A DNA stretch of 64,000 nt, taken from positions 19,077,335-19,141,334 of the forward strand of contig CM059977.1 in assembly GCA_030490835.1 (NCBI GenBank), read 5' to 3'. The DNA comes from Annona cherimola. Its lineage: Eukaryota; Streptophyta; Magnoliopsida; Magnoliales; Annonaceae. Positions 36,290 through 47,560 of the stretch are shown here, one piece after another. Made by a program: the position numbers and the translations under genes. Within the stretch, counting starts at the first letter, position 1, and each line of letters begins with the position of its first letter. The notes below the pieces were generated by a model, which ran no database searches, was not told the origin of the DNA, and saw only the letters and a list, made by a program, of their open reading frames with translations.

Positions 36290-38166
36290 AGCTAGTGGCT
36301 ATATATCTGAGGACTGCGCGACAGGGCTGCTACTAGGGCGTTAATGACTACAGTTACCTCGTCAACGGCTCGACTCGTTCAACTATTTAATTAAATAAAT
36401 AATTTATAATTAAAATTTTATACCAGTCGACTCCTTTAGTTATCTGTTTAACTCTTTTAATTTATTCAATTCATTTAACTTATTTAATCTATTAAAGTCT
36501 AATATATCTATATATATATATATAAACTCTTTGGTTATTTTTCTCTTTTAAGTTTTTCTCTAGCTGTTTAATTTTTATTTTTTTATTACTGACTGAATTC
36601 TGTTTTTCTTTTACTGAGCTATTTCTATTTTATCTACACCCAAAACACTCTTTCACTTTTTCTTACCAGATTCTCGCTTGATAGCGTTTAGGCCTTTAAG
36701 TCGTTTGTTATATAATTCATTAACAACTCGCCAACTTGTCTATTAAATAGGTTAAGATGTAGTTTTTTAATAGATTAATAAACAAATTATGATCAAAATA
36801 TTTTAAATGAGTTGAGATTAAGATTAGACTCTAACTTAATCCGTTAACCCAAATGCTACACAAGTCACGACGGAATGAATCCGAGCCCAGGAGCTCTTTC
36901 GGCCGATGCGAAACTGCTGCAGCTATTCATCTATCTAATTGCTGTTTGTTAATCAGTATTATTCAATGAAAACAACGTTTAATGATAATCTCCAACTAGT
37001 GGAAACTCATGCACTCAAGTTGTGCACTTTTATCTGGTCGGTCTCCAGCCGTCCACTTGTATGTGTATGATCTTCTCTGTTTTGGCTTTTATAGCGGAGC
37101 TTTGCTAATTAACGAGAGGGGCAGCATGAGAAAAAGGGTAGATGTTATCTTAAAAAGCAAAGTGTTTCAGTTAATTATAATAATAAAAAAGAGCTTAATA
37201 AAGAAATATTCATTCAACTCAGATGCCCCAAAGCTTAGATCTTAAATTACATAATTCATTATTCTATATTTTTATTTCAGAACAAAGTTGGTAAGTTTTT
37301 GTCATCATCCACCTTTTAGGTTCAGAATCGGCGGCTGTGGCACGCCGTTTCCACAATTTGAAGATGCATATCACCAACGGGAAATTGGGCCAATACGAGC
37401 GTGGGCTCGGCTCTGTCACTCGAGAAGGCCAATCCAATTCGCGGGAGAGATGGCAAGGTTGGATGGCCGTTTTCCAAGGTAGCATTGCTTCGAGGCATGC
37501 GGGAGAGGAAATGTAAGCCTGTTTTTTTATCTTGTAGTTGTAGGCTTGTAGGTTGCCATTTTCCAGAGTCGGATCATAAAGCCAAACAAGCCATTCACCT
37601 GAAGCAGGTGCCTCCATTCAATCACCCATAGAGCTTCCTTTGGCGACGTGTTATGCCAAGTTTGTTTACGAATTTTATGAGGTGTTTGGAGTTTCATAAT
37701 TTTACGCTGGTGGCTAAAATTTAAGAGAAACATACCCCTCCAAAAAACTTTTAAGAAAAACATGTGAAATTTTTACCAAAATTAATCAATTTTTTTGCAA
37801 ACGAGTAGTATCTTTAACATATTCTGTGGGAAAAACACACTGTCAAATGAAAAGTAAGTTGAGATCTATCAAAAGTATTTTTTTTTTGTATTGGTAACGT
37901 TTATATCCATGAAATTTGGGTACCAAATTTGGTCATGTTGTGAAAAACTAGAAAGTGCGCTAATTATTCACTCCTAGGATTACAGGAAACTTCTATTAGT
38001 TATTCTGCGAATGGTGAATTTGGCATTGCATTTTGACAGGATTTACAATCATATACAAACCTCTCCACGATCAACTGAAAGAGGGGCTTGAATACGACTT
38101 CCTTATTTTCTAGGGAGGATCCCGACGAAGTACGTATTGGGGAAGCATACAAACATTACTTCTTCT
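36290..38166. other. Unassigned intergenic DNA
   Basis: 36,360-36,850 is AT-rich with ACTCG and TTTAACT repeats. 37,280-37,640 is GC-richer and gives overlapping short frames on both strands (up to 117 codons on the minus strand at 37,264-37,617) that match nothing I recognise. No exon model could be built. Confidence 0.35.
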
Positions 38167-38681
38167 AGAGCGTGTTTGGGATAAGGGAAATGAGAAATGA
38201 AGAATGGAACTGGAAAAGTTAATCTTCAACTATATTATTTTTTTATTTTTATTCTTATATTCCAATTATTTATTATATTTTTTCATATCTTTTTATATAA
38301 TTATCTTATTTACTTTTTCTTTGTTTCTACTTTACCCATATCATGGGTGTGTTTAGAAAGTAATAAAACTTTTGAAAGAAAAATTTTTAGTATAAAAGTT
38401 TTTAAATTGATATAAAATGATATAATATGATAATTAGTAATAATAAAGAGTAAAAAGAATAAAGTTAAAATAGATAGTTTAATTATATGAACAGTTGTGT
38501 AAAAATAATTAAAAAGTAGAGTAGTTATATAAAAAATATTTAAAAAATTATTAAAAATAAAATAGTTATAAAAAGTGAAAAATTTTAAATTGAAAAGTTT
38601 TGATTTGAAAAATTTTAGTATCTGCCAAACATTCCATATATCTATTTCTATACTTATTCTCTCTTAAACAAATACACCCTA
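38167..38681. repeat. Tourist-like MITE split by a second Tourist-like MITE
   Basis: The outer ends AGAGCGTGTTTGGGATAAG and CTTAAACAAATACACCCT are inverted. The outer sequence is continuous once 38,345-38,634 is taken out, showing the inner copy landed inside the older one. Confidence 0.55.
38345..38634. mobile_element. Inner Tourist-like MITE of the nested pair
   Basis: Ends GGGTGTGTTTAG and GCCAAACATTC are inverted, and CAT flanks both sides (38,342-38,344 and 38,635-38,637), a 3-bp duplication. The interior contains AATAAAGTTAAAATAGATAG and GATATAATATGATAAT. Confidence 0.65.
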
Positions 38682-39015
38682 AGTGTATAGCCAATTTCTC
38701 TCAAGCAAAAATTATTTGGCAGACGCAACCTCAAACAGACCCTGAGTAAACGCAGATGACGGGCTTTCGAAAACTTCCATTTGGCGAGGGGGCAAAAACT
38801 CCGTGGGGTTAGCGAGCTAGGCAGAATGGGAATGCTTGTGTTTTGACTTGGCTATAACCCATTGAAGTCAAGTTGGTTCCATCTGTTTTTGGTTTCGTGA
38901 AAAATCATTATAGATGTTTATCAAGTGTAAAAGGGGTATGAAATTATATTTTCTGTGCCTTTTCTTTTCATCTGACGTTTATACATGCGTATTAATCTTA
39001 ATCTTTCTGCATTTC

Positions 39016-39069
39016 AATTCATGTACTGAAACTTTCTCAAAAAAAAAAAAAAAAAATTCATGTACTGAA
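39016..39069 (+). mobile_element. Minimal poly(A) insert with 15-bp target duplication
   Basis: AATTCATGTACTGAA occurs at 39,016-39,030 and again at 39,055-39,069. Between them lie only 24 bp: ACTTTCTC followed by 16 A residues. This is the structure of a retroposed RNA copy reduced almost entirely to its tail. A similar object lies at 49,571-49,628. Confidence 0.6.
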
Positions 39070-39101
39070 GCCCATTTTCTCTTTGACATTTATTCACTCT
39101 A

Positions 39102-39250
39102 TCGCTAATATCAGCTCTGCTATGAAGATTATCATTCACCGTATAGCTAATATCATCCCTGCCATGAATATCATCCACCTTATGGCTAATATCATCTCTG
39201 CTATGAATATCATGCACCTTATGGCTAATATCATCTCTGCAACGAATATC
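39102..39250. repeat. 39-bp minisatellite, about four units
   Basis: The unit begins GCTAATATCATCTCTGCTAT and includes GAATATCATGCACCTTATG; neighbouring units differ at a few sites. The unit length is a multiple of three, so frames stay open on both strands (91 codons plus, 67 codons minus) and translate to 13-residue repeats. I take both frames as by-products of the repeat. Confidence 0.7.
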
Positions 39251-40145
39251 AACACGTTTTTGTTTCTTGCTCCCCTAAATTATTATTATTTTTCACTTCC
39301 CTTTTTAGGACTTCTTACAAGTATCCAAACATACCCAATTTTTGCCAACGGAATCTAGCTTCGAATTTACTCACATTTTGATGTTACAACTCTCAACCAA
39401 AACCAATCCAAATCTAATTTGACAATAGCCCAACACAAGCTGAAGCTGCACACCGTCAACATGTTCTTGTAGTAATGAAGCCTAAGCCACACCCTATTAA
39501 ACAGGCTAGAAGACAGAAGTAAACTACACCCAAAACATACAGAAATCCATCAGTCAATTGCTTATATTTTATATATTTCAATTCCCACTAAAATTTTCAT
39601 AAAATTGTGCTGAAACAAAAATTGTCGAATGGAATAATAATAGCAGATTAGCACTCGCCCTTTTATTGTTTGCCTTTCTTGTATTTTATCTTTCGTTCCT
39701 AAAAGGCCCGACAAATGTTGCAGCCACAAGTTAGTGTTTTTTTTTTTGTTAATTTAGAAGAAAGCCAATTCTTCAGCAAATGGATGTAAAATACACCAAG
39801 GACAAGAAAAAATTATTAAAAGGTGGAACAGTATTGAATAGTAGATACATGTCTAACTGTCCATCTTCTGGGTGGCGATTTACTACTTTACTGCTAGACT
39901 GCTGATTTTTTTTGGGTAGGGGGTATAAAACTGTCAGAATGCTCGACTAGAGAAACAACTCTGGAAAGAAATTTCCCTCGCATAAACGGGGCATTAACGG
40001 TCATTCCAATAAAAAATTATTTTCATTCATAACTATTTTAAAAGCCTTTTCATGCATTCATGTGAACATTTTTTCAAATCAATTGTATTCATTATAAAAT
40101 CGGAAATTGATGTTAGATTTCTAATTTAAATGATTTAGGAATAAA
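39251..40145. other. Unassigned DNA
   Basis: No frame of note, no recognisable RNA gene, no bounded repeat. Confidence 0.35.
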
Positions 40146-40490
40146 AAAAGAGTTGTAATACACTGCACCCGAGTACACTGAACTTCGGTGCACCCGAGTG
40201 CAAAATTTTATTTTTTTAATTTTAAAAAAAAAAATTATGCAACTTTTAATCTAGTTATATTTAACATGTGTCTCAATTTTTACTATTTTGGGAACTTTTA
40301 GATATTTATTTTTTATTTTTTAAAATCAGTGACATTTTCGTAATTCATTAATTATGAATAATTTTTAAAAATAAAAAATCTAAAAGTCTCCAAAAATGAT
40401 AAAAATTAATACACATGTTAAATACACCTAGATTAATAGTAAAAAATTTCAAAAAAAGTGAAATGCACCCGATTAGATTCAGTCACGTCT
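40146..40490. repeat. Shared-core palindromic MITE with GCACCCGAG ends
   Basis: Left end contains CTGCACCCGAGTACACTGAA and CTTCGGTGCACCCGAGTGCA; right end contains ATGCACCCGATTAGATTCAG. The core (TTTTACTATTTTGGGAA, CCAAAAATGATAAAAAT) is common to the elements at 35,960, 45,980 and 46,546. No target duplication was found. Confidence 0.55.
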
Positions 40491-40924
40491 GATGAAAAAA
40501 TGTCTTCATATTGTCAGAGGTGACCATGCATGCTTATGTCTACAGGGTATTTTTGTCCATTCAAAGCTCATTTACTATCACTTTTTTGCATGGATAAAAT
40601 TAATTTTTAAGGTATTGTCATGAATAAAGGGCTTTTAAAATAGTCCAAAATCATAAAAATAATTTAATTTTTAATTAATATTAATGTTAACGTCCCTGAT
40701 ATAATGTTAGATTTAGATATAACTATACTAATGACAGAAGATTTTCATTATTATCTCTTTTGTATTTAAATTTTTTTACTCACTTTATAACTTGGGTCAT
40801 ATGATATTTTTCCCTTTAAAGAGTTGAAGACAATGTCAATTTAGATGGGCCGTCAAGAAAATGAAAAACACTTCAAAATAACAGAAGAAGATCTAAAATT
40901 GTAAAGGCTTTTTAAAGACAATTT

Positions 40925-41385
40925 TAAAGAAATTTTTATAAATATGCCTACAACATTTGACTAATATTGCTTCAGTGTCATTAAGTTTACCCATATTGTA
41001 AATATGTCTACAAAGTTTGTATGAAATTGTAAGTGTGTCCTTTCCATTATAACGTCGTTAAATTTTTATAAAATGTCGATAATGTCCTTTAACCCAAGTG
41101 ATACATATAATTTTTGTAAATGTCATAAGCATATTTGCAACAATAATAAAAATATATAAAATAATAAAATAGCAAATACATTTATAATATTTGAAAATTT
41201 GTAAGTTTGTCACTAGGTTTAGAGGGCATTTTATTTTGCAGAAAATTCTAACAACGTCCTAATTAAGGAGACACGCTTACAATTTCATGCAAATTTTGTG
41301 AACATATCTGCAATATCAACAAACTTAGGGATATTGATTAATATTTGTCAAACTTAATAAGCATGTTTGCAAAATTCCATTTTAA
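40925..41385. repeat. Palindromic MITE-like repeat
   Basis: The left arm (ATATGTCTACAAAGTTTG, GAAATTGTAAGTGTGTCC) is the inverse of the right arm (GGAGACACGCTTACAATTTC, TTTTGTGAACATATCTGC). Arms are about 150 bp; no coding capacity. Confidence 0.55.
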
Positions 41386-42675
41386 AATAATAATGAATAA
41401 TAGTCCGTCAGAATTAGTGCGCAAAACATCGAGTTCGTCTTCGTGAGTCTGTAACCGAAGCAACAGCCGCCTAGGTGGAGAAGGCTACGGCTGGAATCCT
41501 TGGAAATTACAGGCCCACACATTTCGTGGGGTCCATTTCTAAAGCACGGCCGAGATTGGCCCGCATTTTTGCGAAGAAAATTGATGTTCTTACATTTGGG
41601 ACACAAAATGGAATTTCACTGGAGGCATCGGACCGTCTATCTGTTCTAACAACATGGGATTATCAAAAGTTTACGAGGATCATTTGATGTTAGGTTAGAT
41701 GAAATAAATGACAGCAACTTCAGACACTTTCCACTGTGCTCGATTCGAGAATGTCTAAGCAGGTCAAGTTACGGAAGCAGTAATGTCAGTGAATACATCT
41801 AATAATAAGAAAGGAGAGAATGGAGTTTGTCAATCTTAGAAATTGCTCCACTGGCATAGCAAAGTAATGCTGTTTTACCTATTTTTACACCACCAAATCA
41901 GCGATTCTAGTCCCACATTTAAAAAAAAGATATGAAAATGAGTGTTGTTGAAAATTGTACACGCGAAATTGGATTTGAAGAGGAGATCATGCTGATATCA
42001 GGATCTACCGCACGGGGCTGGCTGGATCTCCTTCTTATTTGCCAGTGCCGATGTGGTAGTAGTGGCTACTGGCATCATGACCCATTTTAAATATGCCTAC
42101 GAGACGAGTGATGCTTGGCCTTCCCTCCCTGTTTGTTCATAATCTTCTCAAAACTCAAACTGGGGTGCTCTCCCATCAAAATCTCAATTGGTCCTCTTTC
42201 CAAACACTGAAAAATCATGTTGTTTTGGTAGTTCTCTGAAATCTTTTCTTCTAGGGTCATTCAAGTAAACCTCCATAATAACTGGAGTAAAGCGACAGAA
42301 GTGTTTGGTTTGTTTGTTTTGGTATGCCAAATAATGCTCACATGGCCTTGAGCTTATACAGTTGCAGATACCTTTCCTCAGAATGCAGCTGCTCTCTCCC
42401 TCTACTCGCTGTATCAAGCACACTGGGTGGGACTAGCTTGGGTTGCACAAAAAGTTGAAGTTTCTTTTCCTTCCCTTTCATTTCTTTGATTCCGACTGCA
42501 GCTTGTTAACCCCCATTTCTAGATTTCCAGTCGAGCAACTTTTCTTGTGATTATGATTGGAAATGGGTTATTTTTTGTTTCTTAATCTGAAATTTGGGTG
42601 CTGAAGACAGTGTTTAGGGTCAATTGCTTGGTGGGTTTGTTTATGTAAAATGAATCCATGCTTGGATTTTTCCAA
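41386..42675. other. 5' flank of the CSLC pseudogene, otherwise unassigned
   Basis: Moderate GC with short frames (41,382-41,606 minus; 41,475-41,687 plus; 42,184-42,423 minus) that match no family I know. The 500 bp before 42,676 may be the former promoter and 5' UTR of the CSLC gene; this is inferred from position only. Confidence 0.35.
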
Positions 42676-43772
42676 ATGGTGGACAAGAACCCCAACTTCT
42701 TCGTGGTGGAAATTGACTCTCCAGACACATCTTTCAAGCAGGTTGATGAGGATAGAGGCAAGAACGCCAAGAAATTCACTTGGGTCCTCTGAGCTGACTG
42801 CGCCATTGGATGCCCCACATGAGTTGCCAGCGTGTTGTGGGCGTTGCTTAGAACCATAAACGAGAGGTTGATTTTCCTACAGAGTGTTGAAATGGAGTCA
42901 GACAAGTCAAGGAAGGGGTGGCTGCTGTTGAGGTTTATCAGGGCATCTCTAGCGGTCGCTTTAGTCATCCATGCATTTCAAGTGGTTGCCACATGAAGAG
43001 CTAGCATTTCCAGAGGCTTGATTTATACATACCACAGAAGGCCGAGATCGGGGGATGGGTGCGCTTTGTTTATTTGTCCTTGCTGTCGTTCCGGGCAGAC
43101 TACATAGCTGCACCCTTTATCCAATTTCTGCGTAGTTCTTTTCCTCCTTCAGTCGCTGGACCAGACGATTTTGAGCATCGATTGTTTCTGGATTAAGTAC
43201 AAGAAGACCTCACCAAAGATTGAAGGGGATCCATTCAAGTCTGAGGATTTGGAAGGATCCAACTGTGATTATCTCATGGTTCTTGTTCAGATACTAATGT
43301 GTAATGAAAGAGAGGCAAGAGGAAACTCATCTTCGTATTGTGTGTTTTTCTCCGATGGTACTATTGTTGTTTTTCTGAAGTTTTCTGTGTTTATGTTAGC
43401 TATTCTTGGTTTGTGAAAAAAAATCTCCATGAATAAAAGGGCAAAAAATCATGATAGGAGACGCTAATTTTTTGTTATTTATTTATTTTATTGTATGAAT
43501 TGAATTATGAGCTACCTTAAAAATTCTAAATTTCTAATTGCCTAATTTCATTCTGTATTTCAGACTCTTAACATGAAGTAATTCATTATGTGATTATAAT
43601 TGCATCTAAGATCACACTAGAAAAGACCGTTTATTGATTCAAGTTCTTGATGAGTCTAATGATGAGAGCATCCAATGGTTGATTAAAGCAGAAGTGTCTA
43701 CCAATCAAATAAAAAAGACATAAGTAATTAAGTGGAGTCAAAGGGGTGTCAATATCATAATAGGTATCAGTT
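42676..43772 (+). pseudogene. Cellulose-synthase-like C (CSLC) pseudogene, 5' part
   Basis: CSLC proteins are Golgi glucan synthases that build the xyloglucan backbone. From ATG 42,676 the frame reads [13 protein letters not shown], then [13 protein letters not shown], then LLLRFIRASLAVALV, typical of a CSLC N-terminus. In-frame TGA codons at 42,790, 42,820 and 42,994 break it, and a shift near 43,130 follows FRADYIAAPFIQFL. The frame resumes with CFWIKYKKTSPKIEGDPFKS and MVLVQILMCNERE. After about 300 bp of intron-like DNA comes a second exon piece, LIQVLDESNDESIQWLIKAE (about 43,619-43,700), then KWSQRGVNII (to 43,772). The catalytic domain beyond is absent; a CSLC is about 670-700 residues. 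Retained intron-like sequence argues against a processed copy. Retroelement-like DNA follows directly. Confidence 0.85.
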
Positions 43773-43789
43773 GTTCTGATGACTTGGGT

Positions 43790-44790
43790 GTATATCTAAT
43801 TAAAATGCCCGTTTTCACACAAGTATACTCGTCGATCAAATAATATATAATGAGTAAAGTATCGTTCCCTCAAGGAATTAATCTAAACTTATTACATCTA
43901 AACGCTTCAATTGTCTTTGATGACCGGAAAATTTTAAGTGAATGTTGAATGAATGTGCAATGAAAATAAAGAGAATGAGATAAGACTAGTGGAGGGGCAG
44001 ATTTGTAGGGTTGGATTGGTAAATGGGACAATTGAGAATCCTTAACTCCAAACCATATTAAATTGGTTCCTATTCACTATGTTGCGCAGGGATTTATTAA
44101 TTCAAGTTCATAAATCCTTATATATGTTTTCCGACGCACATAAAGCTAATCACGCAACACTCAATTGCTATATTTCTATGCAAGTGAATGTAGTGGGATC
44201 GATCTACACATAACCTGTTGATGATTACATAGGATTTAATGGTATATTCCTATCCATTTCAACATTCCTCCTTACCCAAGTGAGAAACTTATGCCTTACA
44301 CATGAACTTTGTCTAGACTCACTTTTTCCAAATATGAATCTAGCAGCTAAATCATCTTACAAGGTAGCTAAGCTCGTAAAAAGCATTAAACACCACATGC
44401 AAAGGTAAATCCACACAACTCAAGTATGCAACAATTAAATACACATATTTGAATCATGAAGAACCAAAATAACATATTTTAAGAGTCAAATCATTTCAAC
44501 ATCCCATCTTTTAAAGTTTAGCTCATGAATATGAATTTAAATCCCATTGAAACCAAGTTTGAATACATTCCAACAAGAGCTTGCTATAGCATTTCTCCTT
44601 CTCACTGCATCAATCCGTAGCCTGCTATCTGCTTAAGGAATCCACTTCTATTTCCTCTCTTCCAAGGAGCGACATTCCTCCTTGTGGGCTTGATCTAATT
44701 GGGGAGCAATTGAGCTAAATCAAGAACAGAGCAGAAGAAAGAATCCTGTATCAGAGATCCAGTTTGATCTGTGAACGAATGACAAAATTC
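43790..44790. repeat. Probable LTR-retroelement-derived noncoding DNA
   Basis: The opening (CACAAGTATACTCGTCGATC, then AGTATCGTTCCCTCAAGGAA) resembles the noncoding 3' region of some plant LTR retrotransposons as I remember it. No polymerase or gag frame is present and I cannot define LTR ends. It abuts the 3' break of the CSLC pseudogene. Confidence 0.3.
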
Positions 44791-44832
44791 ATGTTGGCAT
44801 TGATGACTCTACACCACCTCAACTAAATGAAA

Positions 44833-45100
44833 GGTGTGTTTGGCAATTGACAAAAAATGTCAAATTAAAACTTTTCACTCTTCACAACTATTATATTTTT
44901 TAATTATTTTTTCACATTTTCCTATACAACTACCCTGCTTTTCAATCATTTCTATACAACTATCCACACAACTAACCTATCTATTTTAACTTTATCCTCT
45001 TTACTACTCATCATTACCCCTATCATATCACATCATTTGACAACTTTTACTTTCCAAAACTTTTCGTCAAAAGTTTTATTCATTACCAAACACACCCGAA
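44833..45100. repeat. Tourist-like MITE copy, reverse orientation
   Basis: Ends GGTGTGTTTGGCAATTG and TACCAAACACACC are inverted. The interior is the family core reversed (CTAACCTATCTATTTTAACT, ATCATATCACATCATTTG). Well preserved; the exact target duplication is unclear. Confidence 0.65.
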
Positions 45101-45979
45101 ATTTGCGACATTTACTCCAATTGATATTTAATTATTCAAATTCCAGCAGATAGATCAGGAACGTCTATTCGCTTGGATCCTAGTAAAAATAAATTGTGGC
45201 AATATATTCCAAATTAGTCATGATAAAATTTCTCTGAAGTCCTTGTCTCAATTGAGCTCTTTTAATTTTTCTTTGTTAATTTTTTTCTTCTTTTTAACAT
45301 TTAATTTATCATATAGACTATTCTCTTTGCTCATGTTGTATTCAAAATATATTGAATGAGAAAGAAGAGAACATATCTAACTTGAACATTGTGTAAAACA
45401 ATTATTTTCGTGTATTTGAGTCAATTCTAGTTTTTCTCTGAAATGAATGATGAATATCACATGGATGGATTCCCACAAGAATACCAGATAGCTAGTGCTT
45501 GGAAGTTACGCTCTGAACATGCACCAGCCCCACGCACGCTGGTGGTGTCGATAGTAGTACAAAGGATTAGAAGATGTTGCACATGTATTTGGCCCACCTA
45601 CAAACTAATTTGTTCCTCTTCGGATTGTTCTTTGGATATTCCACTAGATGGCTATCCATGTGACTGGTCTTAGTTGTACAAAACTATTCATGCTTTTATT
45701 CCAACAAACATGGTGTTGACCCTCAACAAAAGCCAAATTGCTTGCTTGGCAATGCATGCTTGTTTGCCTCGGATACACTTTCTTGATTGGATTCAAGAAA
45801 TCTTTTGGTGGGGCTGGCAATGAAAGTAATTACATGGGAGAAGGCATTAGGCATTTCCATTTCAAAAAGGCACCACCTGTCTATAATCAAGAGCATCAAA
45901 TCATGCCTAGTGGGAACTCTATTACAGCTTTTGCCAGTAATACAAATTCAAGACGAGACAATCTGGTGCATTAACACCG
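45101..45979. other. Unassigned DNA
   Basis: Frames at 45,443-45,673 and 45,738-45,974 are of gene-like composition but match no family I recognise and cannot be joined by splice signals with confidence. Confidence 0.3.
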
Positions 45980-46330
45980 GATGCATTTAACTCTTTTTTT
46001 TATTTTTATTTTGAAAATTTTCATAAAAGTATTAATTGAAGTATATTTAACATGTATATCAATTTTTTAATATTTTTGGAGATTTTTAAATATTTATTTT
46101 TAATTTTCAAAAATCAGTTGCATTTTTAGTAATTGATACATATGTTAAAATTACTAAAATATCATTAATTTTTAAAAATCTAAAAAAATATCTAAATATT
46201 TCAAAAATTGATAAAAATTGATACACATGTTAAATACACTTAAATTAACAGTTTTATAAAAAAAATTCAAAAAAATGAGTATTTTCACCTAAGTGCACCG
46301 AAGCTAAGTGCACCCGAGTGCATACGATCA
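45980..46330. repeat. Shared-core palindromic MITE with GCACCCGAG right end
   Basis: The right end reads AAGTGCACCGAAGCTAAGTG then CACCCGAGTGCAT; the left end is reduced to ACACCGGATGCAT. Core as at 40,146. No target duplication. Confidence 0.5.
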
Positions 46331-46545
46331 CAGCTAAGTTTTGGGCCCTATTTTTTCCAATGGGCGCACTGACGGAACTCTTTGACCAACTTAGAGTAGT
46401 CAACATTAATGATTTGGGCATCCTATTACACCAAATTCAACTAGTCATCGATTAGATGCTTTGTTCAGGTGTTGAATGGTGGAGCTAAGATCAAAGATTT
46501 GCATGAGATGTAAGAGCTCCAACCAACCAACCATAAATTCTTAAT

Positions 46546-46952
46546 GGACGCTGATCTCCTGCACTCGGGAGCAGGCAGCGTTGCCTGCTCCCGGGTGCAT
46601 ACACCAAATTTTTTTATTTTTTTTTTGGAAATTTTTTCATAAAATTATTAGCCCAAGTGTATTTAATATGTGTATAAATTTTTACCATTTTTGGAGATTT
46701 TTAGATATTTATTTTTAATTTTTGAAAATCAGTGGCATTTTCATAATTTAAAATTACCTAAAATGCCACTGATTTTCAAAAATAAAAAATAAATATCTAA
46801 AATACTCCAAAAATGGTAAAAATTTATATACATGTTAAATACACCTATATTAACATTTCTCAAAAAAAATTCAAAAAAAATTAAAAAAAATAGGTGTGTG
46901 CACCCAGGAGCAGGCAACGCTGCCTACTCCCAGGTGCAAGAGATCAGCGTCC
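46546..46952. mobile_element. MULE-like fold-back MITE with hairpin termini
   Basis: ATTCTTAAT flanks both sides (46,537-46,545 and 46,953-46,961), a perfect 9-bp duplication. The ends GGACGCTGATCTC and GAGATCAGCGTCC are exact inverted repeats. Just inside each end is a 40-bp block (46,560-46,599 and 46,899-46,938) that folds on itself: TGCACTCGGGAGCAGGCA, a GCGT loop, then its complement with one mismatch. The two blocks also pair with one another, and the AT-rich core is a further palindrome. No coding capacity. Diverged arms show it is not brand new, but it is the best-preserved member here. Confidence 0.85.
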
Positions 46953-47044
46953 ATTCTTAATGACAGTTCTTTAGCTTTAAAGCATACATATTCGAGATCG
47001 CATCAATATTCAAAGGGCGTTAAAAGCCAAACACAAATGGTATT

Positions 47045-47560
47045 ACTCTCGTCTAGTCTCGCTCCCATGTAACCTAATTGTTGATAATAATTTCATGTAA
47101 TCTCATTTATTTTAGTCATTTTATTGATTGATGAAAAATTCATTTTATTTATTAAATTAGCATCCTTTGATCAGGTAGAAGACTAAGTTTTATCCAAATC
47201 AAATATGAATGACCATATTTGCTTTAAAATATTTATTCATATATAAATTATAAAAATTGCTTAAAGATATTCACATGTGCATTAAAATATAGCAACATTT
47301 TAAAGAATTATTTATTCACATAGTAATGACATTTTATACGGTTTAAAGATTGAAAGTAAAATTTTAAAATTGATATTTAACATTAAATTATTTTAATACA
47401 TTGATTTTATATATTTTATATGAGATCCTGCACAATGATATTAACTAAATGATAAGGTCTCTATAATAATACAAATAGTAGTAAATACCATAATAATATA
47501 AATAGTACTAAACACAATGGATGAAAATACATAAAAGTGAGGTTTCATGAAGCGAAACTC
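47045..47560. repeat. Relative of the ATGTAACC palindromic repeat
   Basis: The left end (CTCCCATGTAACCTAATTG, TGATTGATGAAAAATTCATT) and internal landmarks (TATATAAATTATAAAAATTG, GCAACATTTTAAAGAATTAT) follow the element at 28,636. The right arm is rearranged. Confidence 0.45.

Noticed and set aside
37264..37631. Overlapping frames on both strands near 37.3-37.6 kb as a gene
   Set aside because: Neither strand gives a recognisable protein and the frames are of similar length on both, as expected by chance in a GC-richer patch.
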